Shown here piece by piece: positions 1-9,077 of a stretch of DNA of 64,000 bases (position 1 is its first letter; every line of letters begins with the position of its first letter). The DNA is from Methylobacterium sp. WL119 (GTDB lineage: Bacteria > Pseudomonadota > Alphaproteobacteria > Rhizobiales > Beijerinckiaceae), in contig NZ_VRUU01000006.1 of the NCBI RefSeq assembly GCF_008039875.1, positions 62,001 to 126,000 on the forward strand. Direction: 5' to 3'. The translations under genes and the position numbers were made by a program. Below the pieces are notes generated by a model. The model did not search any database. It saw only the letters and a program-made list of their open reading frames with translations, and was not told where the DNA came from.

Positions 1-648
1 CTGCACGAGCCGGCCGCGATCCATCACGCCGATGCGGTCGGCCAGGGTCATCGCCTCCGCGGGATCGTGGGTGACGACGACGAAGGTGGTGGCGAGGCGG
101 CGCTGCAGCGCGCGCAGCTCCGCCTGCGTCTCCTCGCGCAGCGTGCGGTCGAGGGCCGCCATCGGCTCGTCGAGGAGCAGCACCCGCGGCTCGCGGGCGA
201 GCGCCCGGGCCAACGCCACGCGCTGGCGCTGGCCGCCCGAGAGCGTCGCCGGCGCGCGGTCCGCGAAGCCCTCGAGGCGCACGAGGCGCAGCAGCGCGGC
301 GACCCGCTCGGCCGTCGCCGCGCGGCCGGCGACGAGGCCATCGAGCCCGTAGGCGACGTTCCGGCCGACGCTCATGTGCGGGAACAGCGCGTAGGACTGG
401 AACATCATGTTCACCGGCCGGCGATGGGCCGGCAGCGCGGCGAGATCCTGGTCGCCGAGGCGGATCGCGCCCGAGCTCGGCGCCTCGAACCCGGCGATCA
501 GGCGCAGCAGCGTGCTCTTCCCGCACCCCGAAGGCCCGAGCAGGCAGAAGAACTCGGACGCCGCCAGGTCGAGGGAGACGGCGTCGACGGCCGTTCCGGC
601 CCCGAACCGCTTGGTCAGGTTCTCGAGTCGCAGCAGCGGCGCGGACAA
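1..648 (-). CDS. ABC transporter ATP-binding protein, PotA/FbpC-like (C-terminus outside window)
   Basis: Importer-type nucleotide-binding subunit that would power uptake of an unidentified solute at the inner membrane. The 216 visible residues hold Walker A (GPSGCGKST), the Q-loop in a MMFQSYALFPH context, signature LSGGQRQRVALARAL, Walker B LLLLDEP and the H-loop THDPAEAM, the pattern of polyamine, iron or sulfate importers. The C-terminal regulatory part is cut by the window edge. I chose a TTG start 4 nt after the stop of the Crp/Fnr gene, because no ATG or GTG lies nearby in frame; the two genes are probably co-transcribed. Cognate permease and binding protein are not visible, so the substrate is unknown. 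Confidence 0.85.
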   Translation of the reverse strand, partial: MSAPLLRLENLTKRFGAGTAVDAVSLDLAASEFFCLLGPSGCGKSTLLRLIAGFEAPSSGAIRLGDQDLAALPAHRRPVNMMFQSYALFPHMSVGRNVAYGLDGLVAGRAATAERVAALLRLVRLEGFADRAPATLSGGQRQRVALARALAREPRVLLLDEPMAALDRTLREETQAELRALQRRLATTFVVVTHDPAEAMTLADRIGVMDRGRLVQ

Positions 649-652
649 GGGC

Positions 653-1339
653 TCAGCCGTCCTCGCGCAGGGCCTCGGCGACCCGGGCCTCCAGCAGGTC
701 CGGCCGGCGGATCACCAGGGCGCCGCGGGTGCGGTCGACGAGGCCCTCTGCCGCCATCACCGTGAACTCGCGGGTCACCTGCTCGCGGCGGCAGCCGATG
801 CGGGCGGCGAGCACGTGGTGGTAGGGCGGCGGCGTCACCACCCGCTCGTCGCCCCCGCCCGCCCGCGGCACCGAGAGCCGCAGCAGCTCGGCATAGAGGC
901 GGTGGCGCAGGTCGAGCAGCGCGTGCTCCATCAGGCGGGTGTTGAGCTCGCGCACGCGCTTGGTCAGCAGGCGGAACAGCCGGTCGGCGATGGCTTCCGA
1001 GGCGAACACCATCTGCCGGAACACCGAGGCCGGGACGACGCAGAGCTCGCCGCGGGTCAGCGCCGTGACGTTGGCCGAGCGGCCGACGCCGTCCAGCGCC
1101 GACAGCTCCCCGAAGAACGCGCCGCCGCGCATCTCGCCCAGGATCACCTCCTTGCCGGACTGCGTGCGGTTGAGGATGCGCACCTCGCCGGTGGCGAGGA
1201 AGTAGACGTCGGTGGAGACGTCGTCGAAGTCGACCAGCACCTCGTTCTCGTCGAAGCGGCGCCAGTGGCAGCGCGTCTCGAAGGGGCCGAGCTCGATGCC
1301 CGGCTCCTTGAAGAACGGAATGGTGGAGAGCCGTGCCAT
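653..1339 (-). CDS. Crp/Fnr family transcriptional regulator
   Basis: Predicted DNA-binding regulator of 228 residues. The N-terminal half is a cyclic-nucleotide-binding-type beta-roll (GEVRIL, GGAFFGELSAL). A long dimerisation helix follows around residues 115-150, then a C-terminal winged helix with recognition segment CRREQVTREF. There is no N-terminal cysteine cluster, so an Fnr-type Fe-S sensor is not supported; the ligand is unknown. It precedes an ABC ATPase by 4 nt, suggesting one operon and possibly control of that transporter. A short inverted repeat about 110 bp upstream of its start is a candidate operator. Confidence 0.85.
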   Translation of the reverse strand: MARLSTIPFFKEPGIELGPFETRCHWRRFDENEVLVDFDDVSTDVYFLATGEVRILNRTQSGKEVILGEMRGGAFFGELSALDGVGRSANVTALTRGELCVVPASVFRQMVFASEAIADRLFRLLTKRVRELNTRLMEHALLDLRHRLYAELLRLSVPRAGGGDERVVTPPPYHHVLAARIGCRREQVTREFTVMAAEGLVDRTRGALVIRRPDLLEARVAEALREDG

Positions 1340-1450
1340 CGAAAACCGGTCCCTTCGCGATGCGCCGGGACCGCCGCGCCGCGGACCGTCTGAAAGTCCG
1401 CGCGACCGGCCCGACCCGGAGCATCGCGTCGTCGAGCTTGTTGCGGGATC

Positions 1451-1469
1451 GTGACGACCGGGTCGTCAC
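1451..1469. promoter_or_regulatory. 8-bp inverted repeat between divergent crp-like and lpxC-like genes
   Basis: Perfect arms GTGACGAC and GTCGTCAC are separated by the trinucleotide CGG. The site sits in the 263-bp gap between two divergently read genes, one of which encodes a regulator, so an operator is plausible. It does not match the classical TTGAT-N4-ATCAA Fnr box. The function is inference only. Confidence 0.35.
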
Positions 1470-1602
1470 CGGTCAAGCCGACCGTTGGCGATGGAGGTGG
1501 ATGGGGCCGCGCCGGACTACGCGAGACTGTGATTTCCCGTTCGCGCCGACGTCGCTTAGGTGAAGGACCGCATTCGGCCTGCGAGGGCGCCCGGGATCCG
1601 GA

Positions 1603-2586
1603 ATGCCGCGCCTGTTGCCCCCCGATCGAAGGCCTCCGGCCTCACCGCCCGACCTTTTCGCGCCGGGACGCGCGGCGATTTCGATCCCCCTCGACGCGCG
1701 CCACGCCCCGGCCGGTCCCGGTTTCGGCGGTCGTCGGGCGACCCTCGGGGCCGCGTTCACGCTGGCGGGACGCGGGCTTCACACCGGGCGCCGCGCGACC
1801 GTGCGCGTCGGCCCGGCCCCGCCCGGGCACGGCATCGTCTTCCGCCGGCGGCTTCACGGCGGGCGAACGGTCGACGTCCCGGCGCTGTGGACCCTGCGCG
1901 AGCGCCAGCCTTTGTGCACGGCGTTGCGCTCGCCGGAGGGGCCGCTGGTCCGCACCGTCGAGCACCTGCTCGCCGCGCTCTCGGCCCAGCGCATCGACGA
2001 GGCGCTCGTCGAGATCGATGCCGAGGAGCTTCCGATCTTCGACGGCAGCGCGGTGCCCTGGTGCCGCGCGATCCGCGCGGCGGGCCGGATCGAGAATGGC
2101 GAGCCGCGCCGCATGATCCGGGTGCTGCGAACCGTCGAGGTGGTGGACGGCCGGCGCACGCTGCGCATCGCGCCGCATGACGGGCTCCACGTCTCCGCCC
2201 ACCTCGCGCTGGCGCATTTCGGCCCGCTCGACTGGTCCGGCCCGGTCACGCCGGACGTCTTCCTCGCGGAGATCGCGCCGGCGCGCAGCTTCGGGCGCTA
2301 CTGGCGCGCGATGCTCGGGCGCGCCTACGGCTTCGCGACGCGCAAGCCGTTCCTGCAGGGCTGCGGCGCGCGCTCGGCGGCGATGATCGTGCGCGGGGGG
2401 ATCGTCGGCGGGATGCGGGTGCCCGACGAGCCGGTGCGCCACCGCGTCCTCGACCTCGTCGGCGACCTCGCGCTCGCCGGCCATCCGATCCTCGGGCGGC
2501 TGACGGCGGCCCATACCGGGCACGAGCTCAACCACGCGCTGGTCGCCAAGCTGATGTCCGACCCGACGGCTTGGGACCTGGTCTGA
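1603..2586 (+). CDS. LpxC-like UDP-3-O-acyl-N-acetylglucosamine deacetylase, divergent paralogue
   Basis: Zn-dependent deacetylase fold of the lipid A pathway, 327 residues. Recognisable LpxC motifs are GRGLHTG near residue 57, TVEHLLAAL with E120 and zinc ligand H121, LPIFDGSA near 143, ARSFG near 227, RHRVLDLVGDL with H280, D284 and D288, and GHELN with H307. The lysine that normally follows the second zinc histidine (HK..D) is arginine here (R281). A 40-residue Pro/Arg-rich N-terminal extension precedes the fold, although no other start is available downstream. No other lpx gene is nearby; housekeeping lpxC usually lies with ftsZ, so this looks like a second copy. Activity on the canonical substrate is uncertain. 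Confidence 0.75.
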   Translation: MPRLLPPDRRPPASPPDLFAPGRAAISIPLDARHAPAGPGFGGRRATLGAAFTLAGRGLHTGRRATVRVGPAPPGHGIVFRRRLHGGRTVDVPALWTLRERQPLCTALRSPEGPLVRTVEHLLAALSAQRIDEALVEIDAEELPIFDGSAVPWCRAIRAAGRIENGEPRRMIRVLRTVEVVDGRRTLRIAPHDGLHVSAHLALAHFGPLDWSGPVTPDVFLAEIAPARSFGRYWRAMLGRAYGFATRKPFLQGCGARSAAMIVRGGIVGGMRVPDEPVRHRVLDLVGDLALAGHPILGRLTAAHTGHELNHALVAKLMSDPTAWDLV

Positions 2587-2655
2587 GGCGTCCCACGGCT
2601 CAAGCGCATGGCACCGCACGCTTGCCACCGGGCGCCGGTCTCGCCAGAACGCCCC

Positions 2656-4524
2656 ATGCTCCGCGTCAACGACCTCACCCTCCGCATCGGCGAGCGCCTG
2701 ATCCTCGACGGCGCGAGCTTCTCGATCCCCGACCGCGCCCGCGTCGGCCTCGTCGGCCGCAACGGCGCCGGCAAGACCACCTTGTTCAAGGCGATCCTCG
2801 GCGAGTGGCCGGTGGATGCGAGCGCGGTCTCGATGCCCAAGGGCATGCGCATCGGCGCGGTGGCGCAGGAGGCGCCGGCCGGGCCCGAGACGCTCCATGC
2901 GGTCGTGCTCGCCGCCGACACCGAGCGCGCGAAGCTCATGGCCGAGGCGGAGGGCGCCGACGGGCTGCGCCGTGCCGAGATCGAGACGCGGCTCGTCGAC
3001 ATCGGCGCGCATTCGGCGCCGGCCCGCGCGGCGGCGATCCTGCACGGCCTCGGCTTCGACGCGGCGGCGCAGAACCGGCCGTGCTCGGACTTCTCGGGCG
3101 GCTGGCGGATGCGCGTGGCGCTCGCCGCGGTGCTGTTCTCCGAGCCCGACCTGCTGCTGCTGGACGAGCCGACCAACTACCTCGACATCGAGGGCACGAT
3201 CTGGCTCTACGACTACCTCGAGCGCTATCCCCGCACCGCGATCATCATCTCCCACGACCGCGACCTGCTCGACGAGTCGGTCGACCACATCCTGCACCTC
3301 GACCGCGGCAAGCTGGCGATCTACCGCGGCGGCTACACCTCCTTCGCCAAGCAGCTCTCCGAGAAGCGGATGCTCCAGGCCAAGGCCAAGGTGAAGCAGG
3401 ATGCCGAGCGGGCGCATCTCCAGAGCTTCATCGACCGGTTCAAGGCCAAGGCGACGAAGGCGCGCCAAGCGCAGTCGCGCGTCAAGAAGCTCGCCAAGAT
3501 GGTGCCGATCGCCGGGCTGATCGAGGACGACGTGCCGGTGATCCACCTGCCGAGCCCGGAGAAGCCGCTCTCGCCGCCGATCGTGGCGATGGAGCGGGTG
3601 GCGGCCGGCTACCCCGACCGCATCGTGCTCTCGGGCCTCAACCTCAGCCTCGCCCCCGACGACCGCGTCGCGCTGCTCGGCGCCAACGGCAACGGCAAGT
3701 CGACCTTCTGCAAGCTCATCGGCGGCCGGCTCGACGCGCTGTCCGGCGAGCTGCGCCGCTCCTCGAAGATGAAGGTCGCCTACTTCGCCCAGCATCAGCT
3801 CGACGAGCTGCGCCCGGCCGAGAACGCGGTGGCGCACCTGCGCACGCTGATGCCGGACGCCCCCGAGGCGCGGGTGCGCGCCGCCACCGCCCGGCTCGGG
3901 TTTCCCGCCAACAAGGCGGACACGCCGGTCTCGCAGCTCTCGGGCGGCGAGAAGGCCCGCCTGCTGATGGGGCTCGCCGCCTTCGAGGGGCCGCACCTGC
4001 TGATCCTCGACGAGCCGACCAACCACCTCGACATCGAGAGCCGGCAGGCGCTGGTCGAGGCGATCAACGACTACGAGGGCGCGGTCATCCTGGTCAGCCA
4101 CGACCGCTTCCTGGTCGAGGCCTGCGCCGACCGGCTCTGGCTGGTCGCCGACGGCTCCGTGAAAACCTTCGACGGCGACATGGACGATTACCGGCGCCTC
4201 GTGCTGGCCGGTCCCGAGCGCGACGCCGCCCGCGACGAGGACGCCTCGGGCGGCAAGCAGGCCGAGGCGCGGCGCTCGGCGGTGGAGCGCCGCGCCGCGC
4301 TTGCCCCCTTGCGCAAGCGGCTCGAAGGCTTGGAGGCGCGCATGGACAAGCTCACCGCCGCCATCGCCAAGATCGACGCGGCGCTCGGCGACGGCACCGC
4401 CTTCCTCCAGAACGCGGCCAAGGCCGGCGAGATCGCGAAGATGCGCGCCGACGCGGTCGCGGCGCTCGGGGCCGCCGAGGAGGAATGGCTCTCGGTGAGC
4501 GGGGAGATCGAGGCGGCGGCCTGA
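2656..4524 (+). CDS. ABC-F family ATPase (YheS/Uup-type)
   Basis: Soluble twin-ATPase protein of the ribosome-associated ABC-F class, 622 residues and no membrane segment. The first domain has Walker A GRNGAGKTT, signature FSGGWRMRVALA and Walker B LLLLDEPTNYLD. The second has GANGNGKST, LSGGEKARLLMGL and LILDEPTNHLD. Between them is the charged linker (P-site tRNA interaction motif region), and a Lys/Glu/Ala-rich C-terminal coiled coil closes the protein. I used the internal ATG beginning MLRVNDLTL; the upstream ATG adds 16 residues without family similarity. Its likely role is translation-factor-like. FSGGWRMR is typical of the YheS branch. Confidence 0.9.
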   Translation: MLRVNDLTLRIGERLILDGASFSIPDRARVGLVGRNGAGKTTLFKAILGEWPVDASAVSMPKGMRIGAVAQEAPAGPETLHAVVLAADTERAKLMAEAEGADGLRRAEIETRLVDIGAHSAPARAAAILHGLGFDAAAQNRPCSDFSGGWRMRVALAAVLFSEPDLLLLDEPTNYLDIEGTIWLYDYLERYPRTAIIISHDRDLLDESVDHILHLDRGKLAIYRGGYTSFAKQLSEKRMLQAKAKVKQDAERAHLQSFIDRFKAKATKARQAQSRVKKLAKMVPIAGLIEDDVPVIHLPSPEKPLSPPIVAMERVAAGYPDRIVLSGLNLSLAPDDRVALLGANGNGKSTFCKLIGGRLDALSGELRRSSKMKVAYFAQHQLDELRPAENAVAHLRTLMPDAPEARVRAATARLGFPANKADTPVSQLSGGEKARLLMGLAAFEGPHLLILDEPTNHLDIESRQALVEAINDYEGAVILVSHDRFLVEACADRLWLVADGSVKTFDGDMDDYRRLVLAGPERDAARDEDASGGKQAEARRSAVERRAALAPLRKRLEGLEARMDKLTAAIAKIDAALGDGTAFLQNAAKAGEIAKMRADAVAALGAAEEEWLSVSGEIEAAA

Positions 4525-4627
4525 TCGGCCTTCAGCCCCTGTACAGGCGCAGCCCGCGACAGGATGTCGACGTTCCACGATATGAACCGTCGCCGTGCGG
4601 GAGAGCGTCGGCGATCGAGGATGGATG

Positions 4628-5815
4628 ATGCCTGATACGGTCGTGCTCGATGCCATCGCGCCGACGACGCCGGCGGCCGGTGGGCCGGACACGGTCGTCG
4701 CCATCCCCGTGCGCAACGAGGCCGAGCGCATCGGCTTCTGCCTTGACGCCCTCGATGCGCAGCAGGGCTTGGCCCCGGGCCGCCTCGGCATCGTGCTCTT
4801 CCTCAACAACTGCACGGACGACACCGCCCGCATCGTCGCCGAGCTGGTGCCGCGGCTTTCCGTGCCGGTGCGGGTGATCGAAATGGAATATGCCGGCGCC
4901 CATGCCGGCTGGGCCCGGCGCAAGGCGATGGACGCGGCCGCCGGCTGGCTCGGCGGCGCCGGCACCATCCTGTCCACCGACGCCGACAGCCGCGTGCCGC
5001 CGGACTGGGTCTTCGCCAACCTGCGCGCGCTCGCGGCCGGCGCCGACGCGGTCGCGGGCCGGGTCGAGCTGATCCCCGAGGAGGCGGCCCTGCTGCCGCC
5101 CTCGCTCCCGGCCCGCGGACGCCTGGAAGACGCCTACAGCGCGCTCCTGACCGAGGCGGAGGCGCGGATCGACCCCGATCCCAACGACCCGTGGCCGTGC
5201 CACCGCACCACCATCGGCGCGACGCTCGCCGTCAGCCGCGACGCCTACGCCCGGGTCGGCGGCATGCCGGAGATCGCCCTCGGCGAGGACGGCGCCTTCG
5301 TCGCCCGCCTCCTCGCGCACGGGTTCCGGGTCCGCCACGACCCGGCGGTGATGGTGTTCATCTCCGCCCGCCTCACCGGCCGGGCGCCGGGCGGGGTTGC
5401 CGACACCATCCGCTCCCGCTGCGAGGATCCCGGCGCGCTCTGCGACGCGCGACTCGAACCGGTGCCGCGCGCGCTCCATCGCTACCTCTGGCGCCGCCGC
5501 CTGCGCCGGCTCCATGCCTCCGGCCGGCTCGGGGCGAGCACGGCCTGGGCGCGCCGCCTCGGCATCCCGGCGGACGAGGCGGCGCGGATCGCCGCCCTCC
5601 CCCTTGTCGGCCAGGTCGTCGCGGAGGCCGAGCGCGCCAGCCCGAAGCTGAAGCACGCGCCGCTGAGCGTCCCGCGACTGCCCGGCCAGATCCGGCTCGC
5701 GAAGGCGGTGCTGCCGGTCGTGCGGGCGTTCGCATCGGTTCGGGACCGATGGGAGGGGCCAGTGGCTGTCGCGGCGTCGACATCGGCAGGGGCGGTCACG
5801 CGGGCCATGCCCTGA
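4628..5815 (+). CDS. family 2 glycosyltransferase
   Basis: Predicted GT-A-fold inverting glycosyltransferase of 395 residues. The N-terminal domain opens with VAIPVRNEAERI, has the metal-binding region STDADSRVPPDW, and an acceptor-side GEDGAFVARLL segment. The C-terminal third is Arg-rich and variable. The start was set at the ATG 7 nt after a GAGG Shine-Dalgarno; an in-frame ATG lies immediately before it. It stands alone between an ABC-F gene and a convergent MFS gene. The sugar donor and acceptor cannot be told; cell-surface polysaccharide or glycolipid is the usual role. Confidence 0.8.
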   Translation: MPDTVVLDAIAPTTPAAGGPDTVVAIPVRNEAERIGFCLDALDAQQGLAPGRLGIVLFLNNCTDDTARIVAELVPRLSVPVRVIEMEYAGAHAGWARRKAMDAAAGWLGGAGTILSTDADSRVPPDWVFANLRALAAGADAVAGRVELIPEEAALLPPSLPARGRLEDAYSALLTEAEARIDPDPNDPWPCHRTTIGATLAVSRDAYARVGGMPEIALGEDGAFVARLLAHGFRVRHDPAVMVFISARLTGRAPGGVADTIRSRCEDPGALCDARLEPVPRALHRYLWRRRLRRLHASGRLGASTAWARRLGIPADEAARIAALPLVGQVVAEAERASPKLKHAPLSVPRLPGQIRLAKAVLPVVRAFASVRDRWEGPVAVAASTSAGAVTRAMP

Positions 5816-5850
5816 ACCAGGTAAGGCGCCGGTCCCCTCTCCCGGTGGCC

Positions 5851-7170
5851 TCAGGCCCGCGCCGGCGCGGGCGCCGGCGACTTCGCATTTCCGAGCCCCA
5901 GCACCAGGGCGCAGCCGATGGCGGAGAGGATCACCAGCGGCATCAGCCCCAGCGGGTAGCTTCCCGTCGCGTCCTTGATGACGCCGAGGAGGTAGGTGCC
6001 GAGGAACCCGCCGATGTTGCCGATGGCGTTGATCTGGGCGATGCCGGCCGCGGCCGCGCCCGCCGAGAGCCATTCGGTCGAGAGCGCCCAGAACGGGCCC
6101 TTCACGGTGTAGGTCGCGGTGATGGCGAGGCACAGGATCAGGATCGTCGGCCAGAGCTGGCTCGTCAGCACGGACGCGGCGAGGCTGGCGGCCAGCAGCC
6201 CGAGCGGCAGCGCGGTGTGCCAGACGCGCTCGCGCCGCCTGTCCGAGGACCGCCCCCAGACGATCATCAGCACCGAGGCGATGCCGAAGGGGATCGCGTT
6301 CAGCAGCCCGGTCTCGAGGTTGGTCAGGCCGAAGGACTTGATGATCTGCGGTTGCCACAGCGACAGGCACTGGCTCGCCCCGGAGGCGCCGGCGTAGATC
6401 AGCGAGGCGGCGAGCACGTAGCGGTTGGTCATCACCTGCCGGAGCGAGAGGTGGCCGGCGGGCCTCCCCGCGCCCTCCACCACCGAGGCCCGGTCGTCCG
6501 CCAGGCGCTCGGTGAGCCAGGCGCGCTGCTGCGGCGTCAGCCAGCTCGCGCGGGCGGGGCCGTCCGGCAGCAGGACGAAGGCGAGGATGCCGAGCAGCAC
6601 CGCCGGCACCGCCTCGATCAGGAACAGCCACTGCCAGCCGCGGAAGCCGAGCATCCCGTCGGTGCCGAGCAGCCAGGCCGAGAGCGGCGACCCGAGGAAG
6701 CTCGAGATCGGGATCGCGACCATGAAGATCGCCACGATCCGCCCGCGATAGGCGCGCGGGTACCAGTAGGTCAGGTAGAGGATCACGCCGGGGAAGAACC
6801 CGGCCTCGGCCGCCCCGAGCAGCAGGCGCACCGCGTAGAACGAGACCGGGCCCATGACGAAGGCCATCCCGGCCGAGACGAGCCCCCAGGTGATCATGAT
6901 CCGCGCGAGCCAGATGCGGGCGCCGAAGCGCTCCATCGCGACGTTGCTCGGCACCTCGCACAGCACGTAGGACACGTAGAACAGGCCGCCGCCGAGGCCG
7001 AACTGCGCCGGCGACAGGCCGATGTCCTGGTTCATCTGCAGGGCGGCGAAGCCCGCGTTCACCCGGTCGACGAAGGCGACGAAGTAGGCCAGCATCAGGA
7101 ACGGCAGGATGCGCCACGTCACCGTGCGCAGGGTGGCGCGCTCGATCGCGCCGATCTCCGCCTGAGCCAT
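5851..7170 (-). CDS. MFS transporter, anion:cation symporter-like
   Basis: Inner-membrane secondary transporter of 439 residues with about twelve hydrophobic segments. Early motif FVDRVNAGFAALQMNQDIGLS and the later FFPGVILYLTYWYPRAYRG fit the ACS family, whose members move organic acids such as tartrate, phthalate or glucarate. The loop between the two six-helix bundles (around residues 200-245) is hydrophilic. It is convergent with the upstream glycosyltransferase and divergent from an alpha/beta hydrolase across a 222-bp gap, so a shared control region with the hydrolase is possible. No substrate can be deduced. Confidence 0.85.
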   Translation of the reverse strand: MAQAEIGAIERATLRTVTWRILPFLMLAYFVAFVDRVNAGFAALQMNQDIGLSPAQFGLGGGLFYVSYVLCEVPSNVAMERFGARIWLARIMITWGLVSAGMAFVMGPVSFYAVRLLLGAAEAGFFPGVILYLTYWYPRAYRGRIVAIFMVAIPISSFLGSPLSAWLLGTDGMLGFRGWQWLFLIEAVPAVLLGILAFVLLPDGPARASWLTPQQRAWLTERLADDRASVVEGAGRPAGHLSLRQVMTNRYVLAASLIYAGASGASQCLSLWQPQIIKSFGLTNLETGLLNAIPFGIASVLMIVWGRSSDRRRERVWHTALPLGLLAASLAASVLTSQLWPTILILCLAITATYTVKGPFWALSTEWLSAGAAAAGIAQINAIGNIGGFLGTYLLGVIKDATGSYPLGLMPLVILSAIGCALVLGLGNAKSPAPAPARA

Positions 7171-7392
7171 GGTCCGTCACTCCCTCGCGTCGCCGGCGCA
7201 TCCGGCGTTCCACGAACCCGGCACCCCTCGGCCGGGGACGATCGCGACACCGCCGCCCCCCTGTCAACGGCTGCCGGGTGCGGCGCCGCGGGCGCGATGC
7301 GACGGCGAGGCACCAGGCGGCGCCAGGCAACGTTCCGCCCGCTCATCCCGTTGTCGGGACGACCGATCCGTCCCGAGACGAGGCGCAAGGCG

Positions 7393-8295
7393 ATGGCGAC
7401 GAGCCCCGACGGCTTACCCCCTGCCCTTCCCGGGCGGCGGGAGGTAATCGACACGGCGGCTGGCCGGGTGAGCGTCTACGGCTCGGCCGAGGCCGAAGGG
7501 GTGCCGCTGCTGCTGATCCACTCGATCAACGCCGCCGCCAACGCCTACGAGGTCCGCCCGCTCTACCTGCATGCGCAGGGACGACGCCCGGTCTACGCCC
7601 TCGACCTGCCGGGCTTCGGCTTCTCCGAACGTTCGCGCCGGCTCTACACTCCACGGGTGATGGCGGACGCGATCCACGCCGTCGCCGACGCGATCGCGCG
7701 CCGGCACGGCGGCGTCCGCATCGACGCGATCGCGCTCTCGCTCTCGGCCTCCTACCTCGCCCGCGCCGTGGTCGAGCGGCCGGAGGCCTATCGTTCGATC
7801 GGCCTGATCAGCCCGACCGGGTTCGACCGGCGCCTCTCCGGGCGCGGGCCGGCGGGCGGCGACCGCGGCAGCCCGCGCGTCCGTGCGATCGTCGATTCGC
7901 GCCTCCTCGGGCCGGCGCTGTTCGCCCTCCTCGTCAGCCGCCCGAGCATGCGCTTCTTCCTGCAGAAGACCTTCGGCTCGAAGCGGATCGACGAGGGGCT
8001 GTTCGCCTACGACTACCACTCGGCCCACCAGCCCGGGGCGCGGCACGCGCCCTACTGTTTCGTGGCCGGCCACCTGTTCCCGACCGACGCCACCACGCTC
8101 TACGAGGCGCTGACGTTCCCGGTGCTGATGCTCCACGGCAGCCGCGGCGACTTCGTCGACTTCCGCGACGCGCCGCGCTTCGCCGCCCGGCCGAACTGGA
8201 CGATCCGGGCCCTGCCGACCGGGGCCTTCCCGCATTTCGAGGACCCGGCGACGGTGACGGGGCTCTTCGACGGGTTCTTCGCCGGCCTCGCCTGA
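7393..8295 (+). CDS. alpha/beta-fold hydrolase
   Basis: Predicted serine hydrolase of 300 residues. Visible elements are the LLIHSINAAANAY strand-loop (oxyanion region), LDLPGFGFS, a nucleophile elbow read as A-L-S-L-S (S116), a probable acid at HGSRGDF, and a catalytic histidine in PHFEDP near the C-terminus. The usual GxSxG glycines are replaced by A114 and S118, which is unusual but seen in some family members. It is convergent with the RibD-like gene, 4 bp apart. The substrate is unknown; neighbours give no pathway context. Confidence 0.75.
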   Translation: MATSPDGLPPALPGRREVIDTAAGRVSVYGSAEAEGVPLLLIHSINAAANAYEVRPLYLHAQGRRPVYALDLPGFGFSERSRRLYTPRVMADAIHAVADAIARRHGGVRIDAIALSLSASYLARAVVERPEAYRSIGLISPTGFDRRLSGRGPAGGDRGSPRVRAIVDSRLLGPALFALLVSRPSMRFFLQKTFGSKRIDEGLFAYDYHSAHQPGARHAPYCFVAGHLFPTDATTLYEALTFPVLMLHGSRGDFVDFRDAPRFAARPNWTIRALPTGAFPHFEDPATVTGLFDGFFAGLA

Positions 8296-8299
8296 CCAC

Positions 8300-9010
8300 T
8301 CAGGCCGCGGCGACGCGATAGCGGAGCCAGACCACCCCGCCGGACAGGGTCTCGCAGGATCTCAGCTCGAGCCGGCGCTTGGCCCCGAGCGAGTCGGCCT
8401 CGGTGCCGTCGACGTCGAACACCGCGGGCGTGCCGCGAAGGCCGTCGACGGCCGGGGCGAGCAGCAGGCTGAGCTCGTCGATCACGCCGGCCCGCAGCAT
8501 CGAGCCGTTGAGGCCGCCGCCGCCCTCGACCAGGAGGCGGGCGATGCCGAACAGGCGGCCGAGCTTCTCCACCGCCAGCGCGAAGTCGATCGTCTCGGTG
8601 CCGGCGAACAGGTAGGATTGCCCGCCCGCCCGCAGGCGTCTCAGATGCGCGTCGGGGACGGCCTCGGTCAGGACCACCACCACGTGATCGCCGGTGATCT
8701 CGTTCCGCGCGCCCCAGTCGAGGCGACCCTTCGCGTCGAGGGCCACCGCGTAGCCGGACGCGTCGCGCCGGGCGACGTGGTCCTCGCGCGGCACCGGGCC
8801 GTCATCGGCGGGCGGGGCGGCGAGCGGCGTGGCGCTGTCGGCGTAGCCCTGCATGGTGACGCGGCCGCACATCCAGGCATCGCCGTCGAGGCGCGCGTGC
8901 ACCGTCTCGTAATGGCCGTCGGCGTCGATCCCCCAGCGGCGGGTCTTGATCCGCCCGTCGACGGAGCTGGTCATGTGGCAGATCACGTGCGGTCTGGCGG
9001 TCTCGGCCAT
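8300..9010 (-). CDS. RibD C-terminal/dihydrofolate reductase-like protein
   Basis: 236-residue stand-alone reductase domain of the RibD-C/DHFR superfamily. It starts with HVICHMTSSVDGRIK, has LLVEGGGGLNGSML (NADPH-binding glycine-rich turn) and ends in the DELSLLLAP and LRYRV strands. RibD-C proteins reduce the ribosylamino-pyrimidine intermediate of riboflavin synthesis, but free-standing copies often act on other substrates. There is no deaminase domain and no rib gene nearby. The start ATG follows a GGAG-type site. Confidence 0.75.
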   Translation of the reverse strand: MAETARPHVICHMTSSVDGRIKTRRWGIDADGHYETVHARLDGDAWMCGRVTMQGYADSATPLAAPPADDGPVPREDHVARRDASGYAVALDAKGRLDWGARNEITGDHVVVVLTEAVPDAHLRRLRAGGQSYLFAGTETIDFALAVEKLGRLFGIARLLVEGGGGLNGSMLRAGVIDELSLLLAPAVDGLRGTPAVFDVDGTEADSLGAKRRLELRSCETLSGGVVWLRYRVAAA

Positions 9011-9077
9011 CGTCGGGTCTCCTGCGGACGGGTCGCCGCTGGAACTAGCCCGCGACGGCCCTTCGCACAGGGGCCGC

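Noticed and set aside
1642..5019. Very long open frame on the minus strand across the lpxC-like and ABC-F genes
   Set aside because: It is a GC-bias shadow of real plus-strand genes with intact family motifs; its own protein is Arg/Gly/His-rich with no domain.
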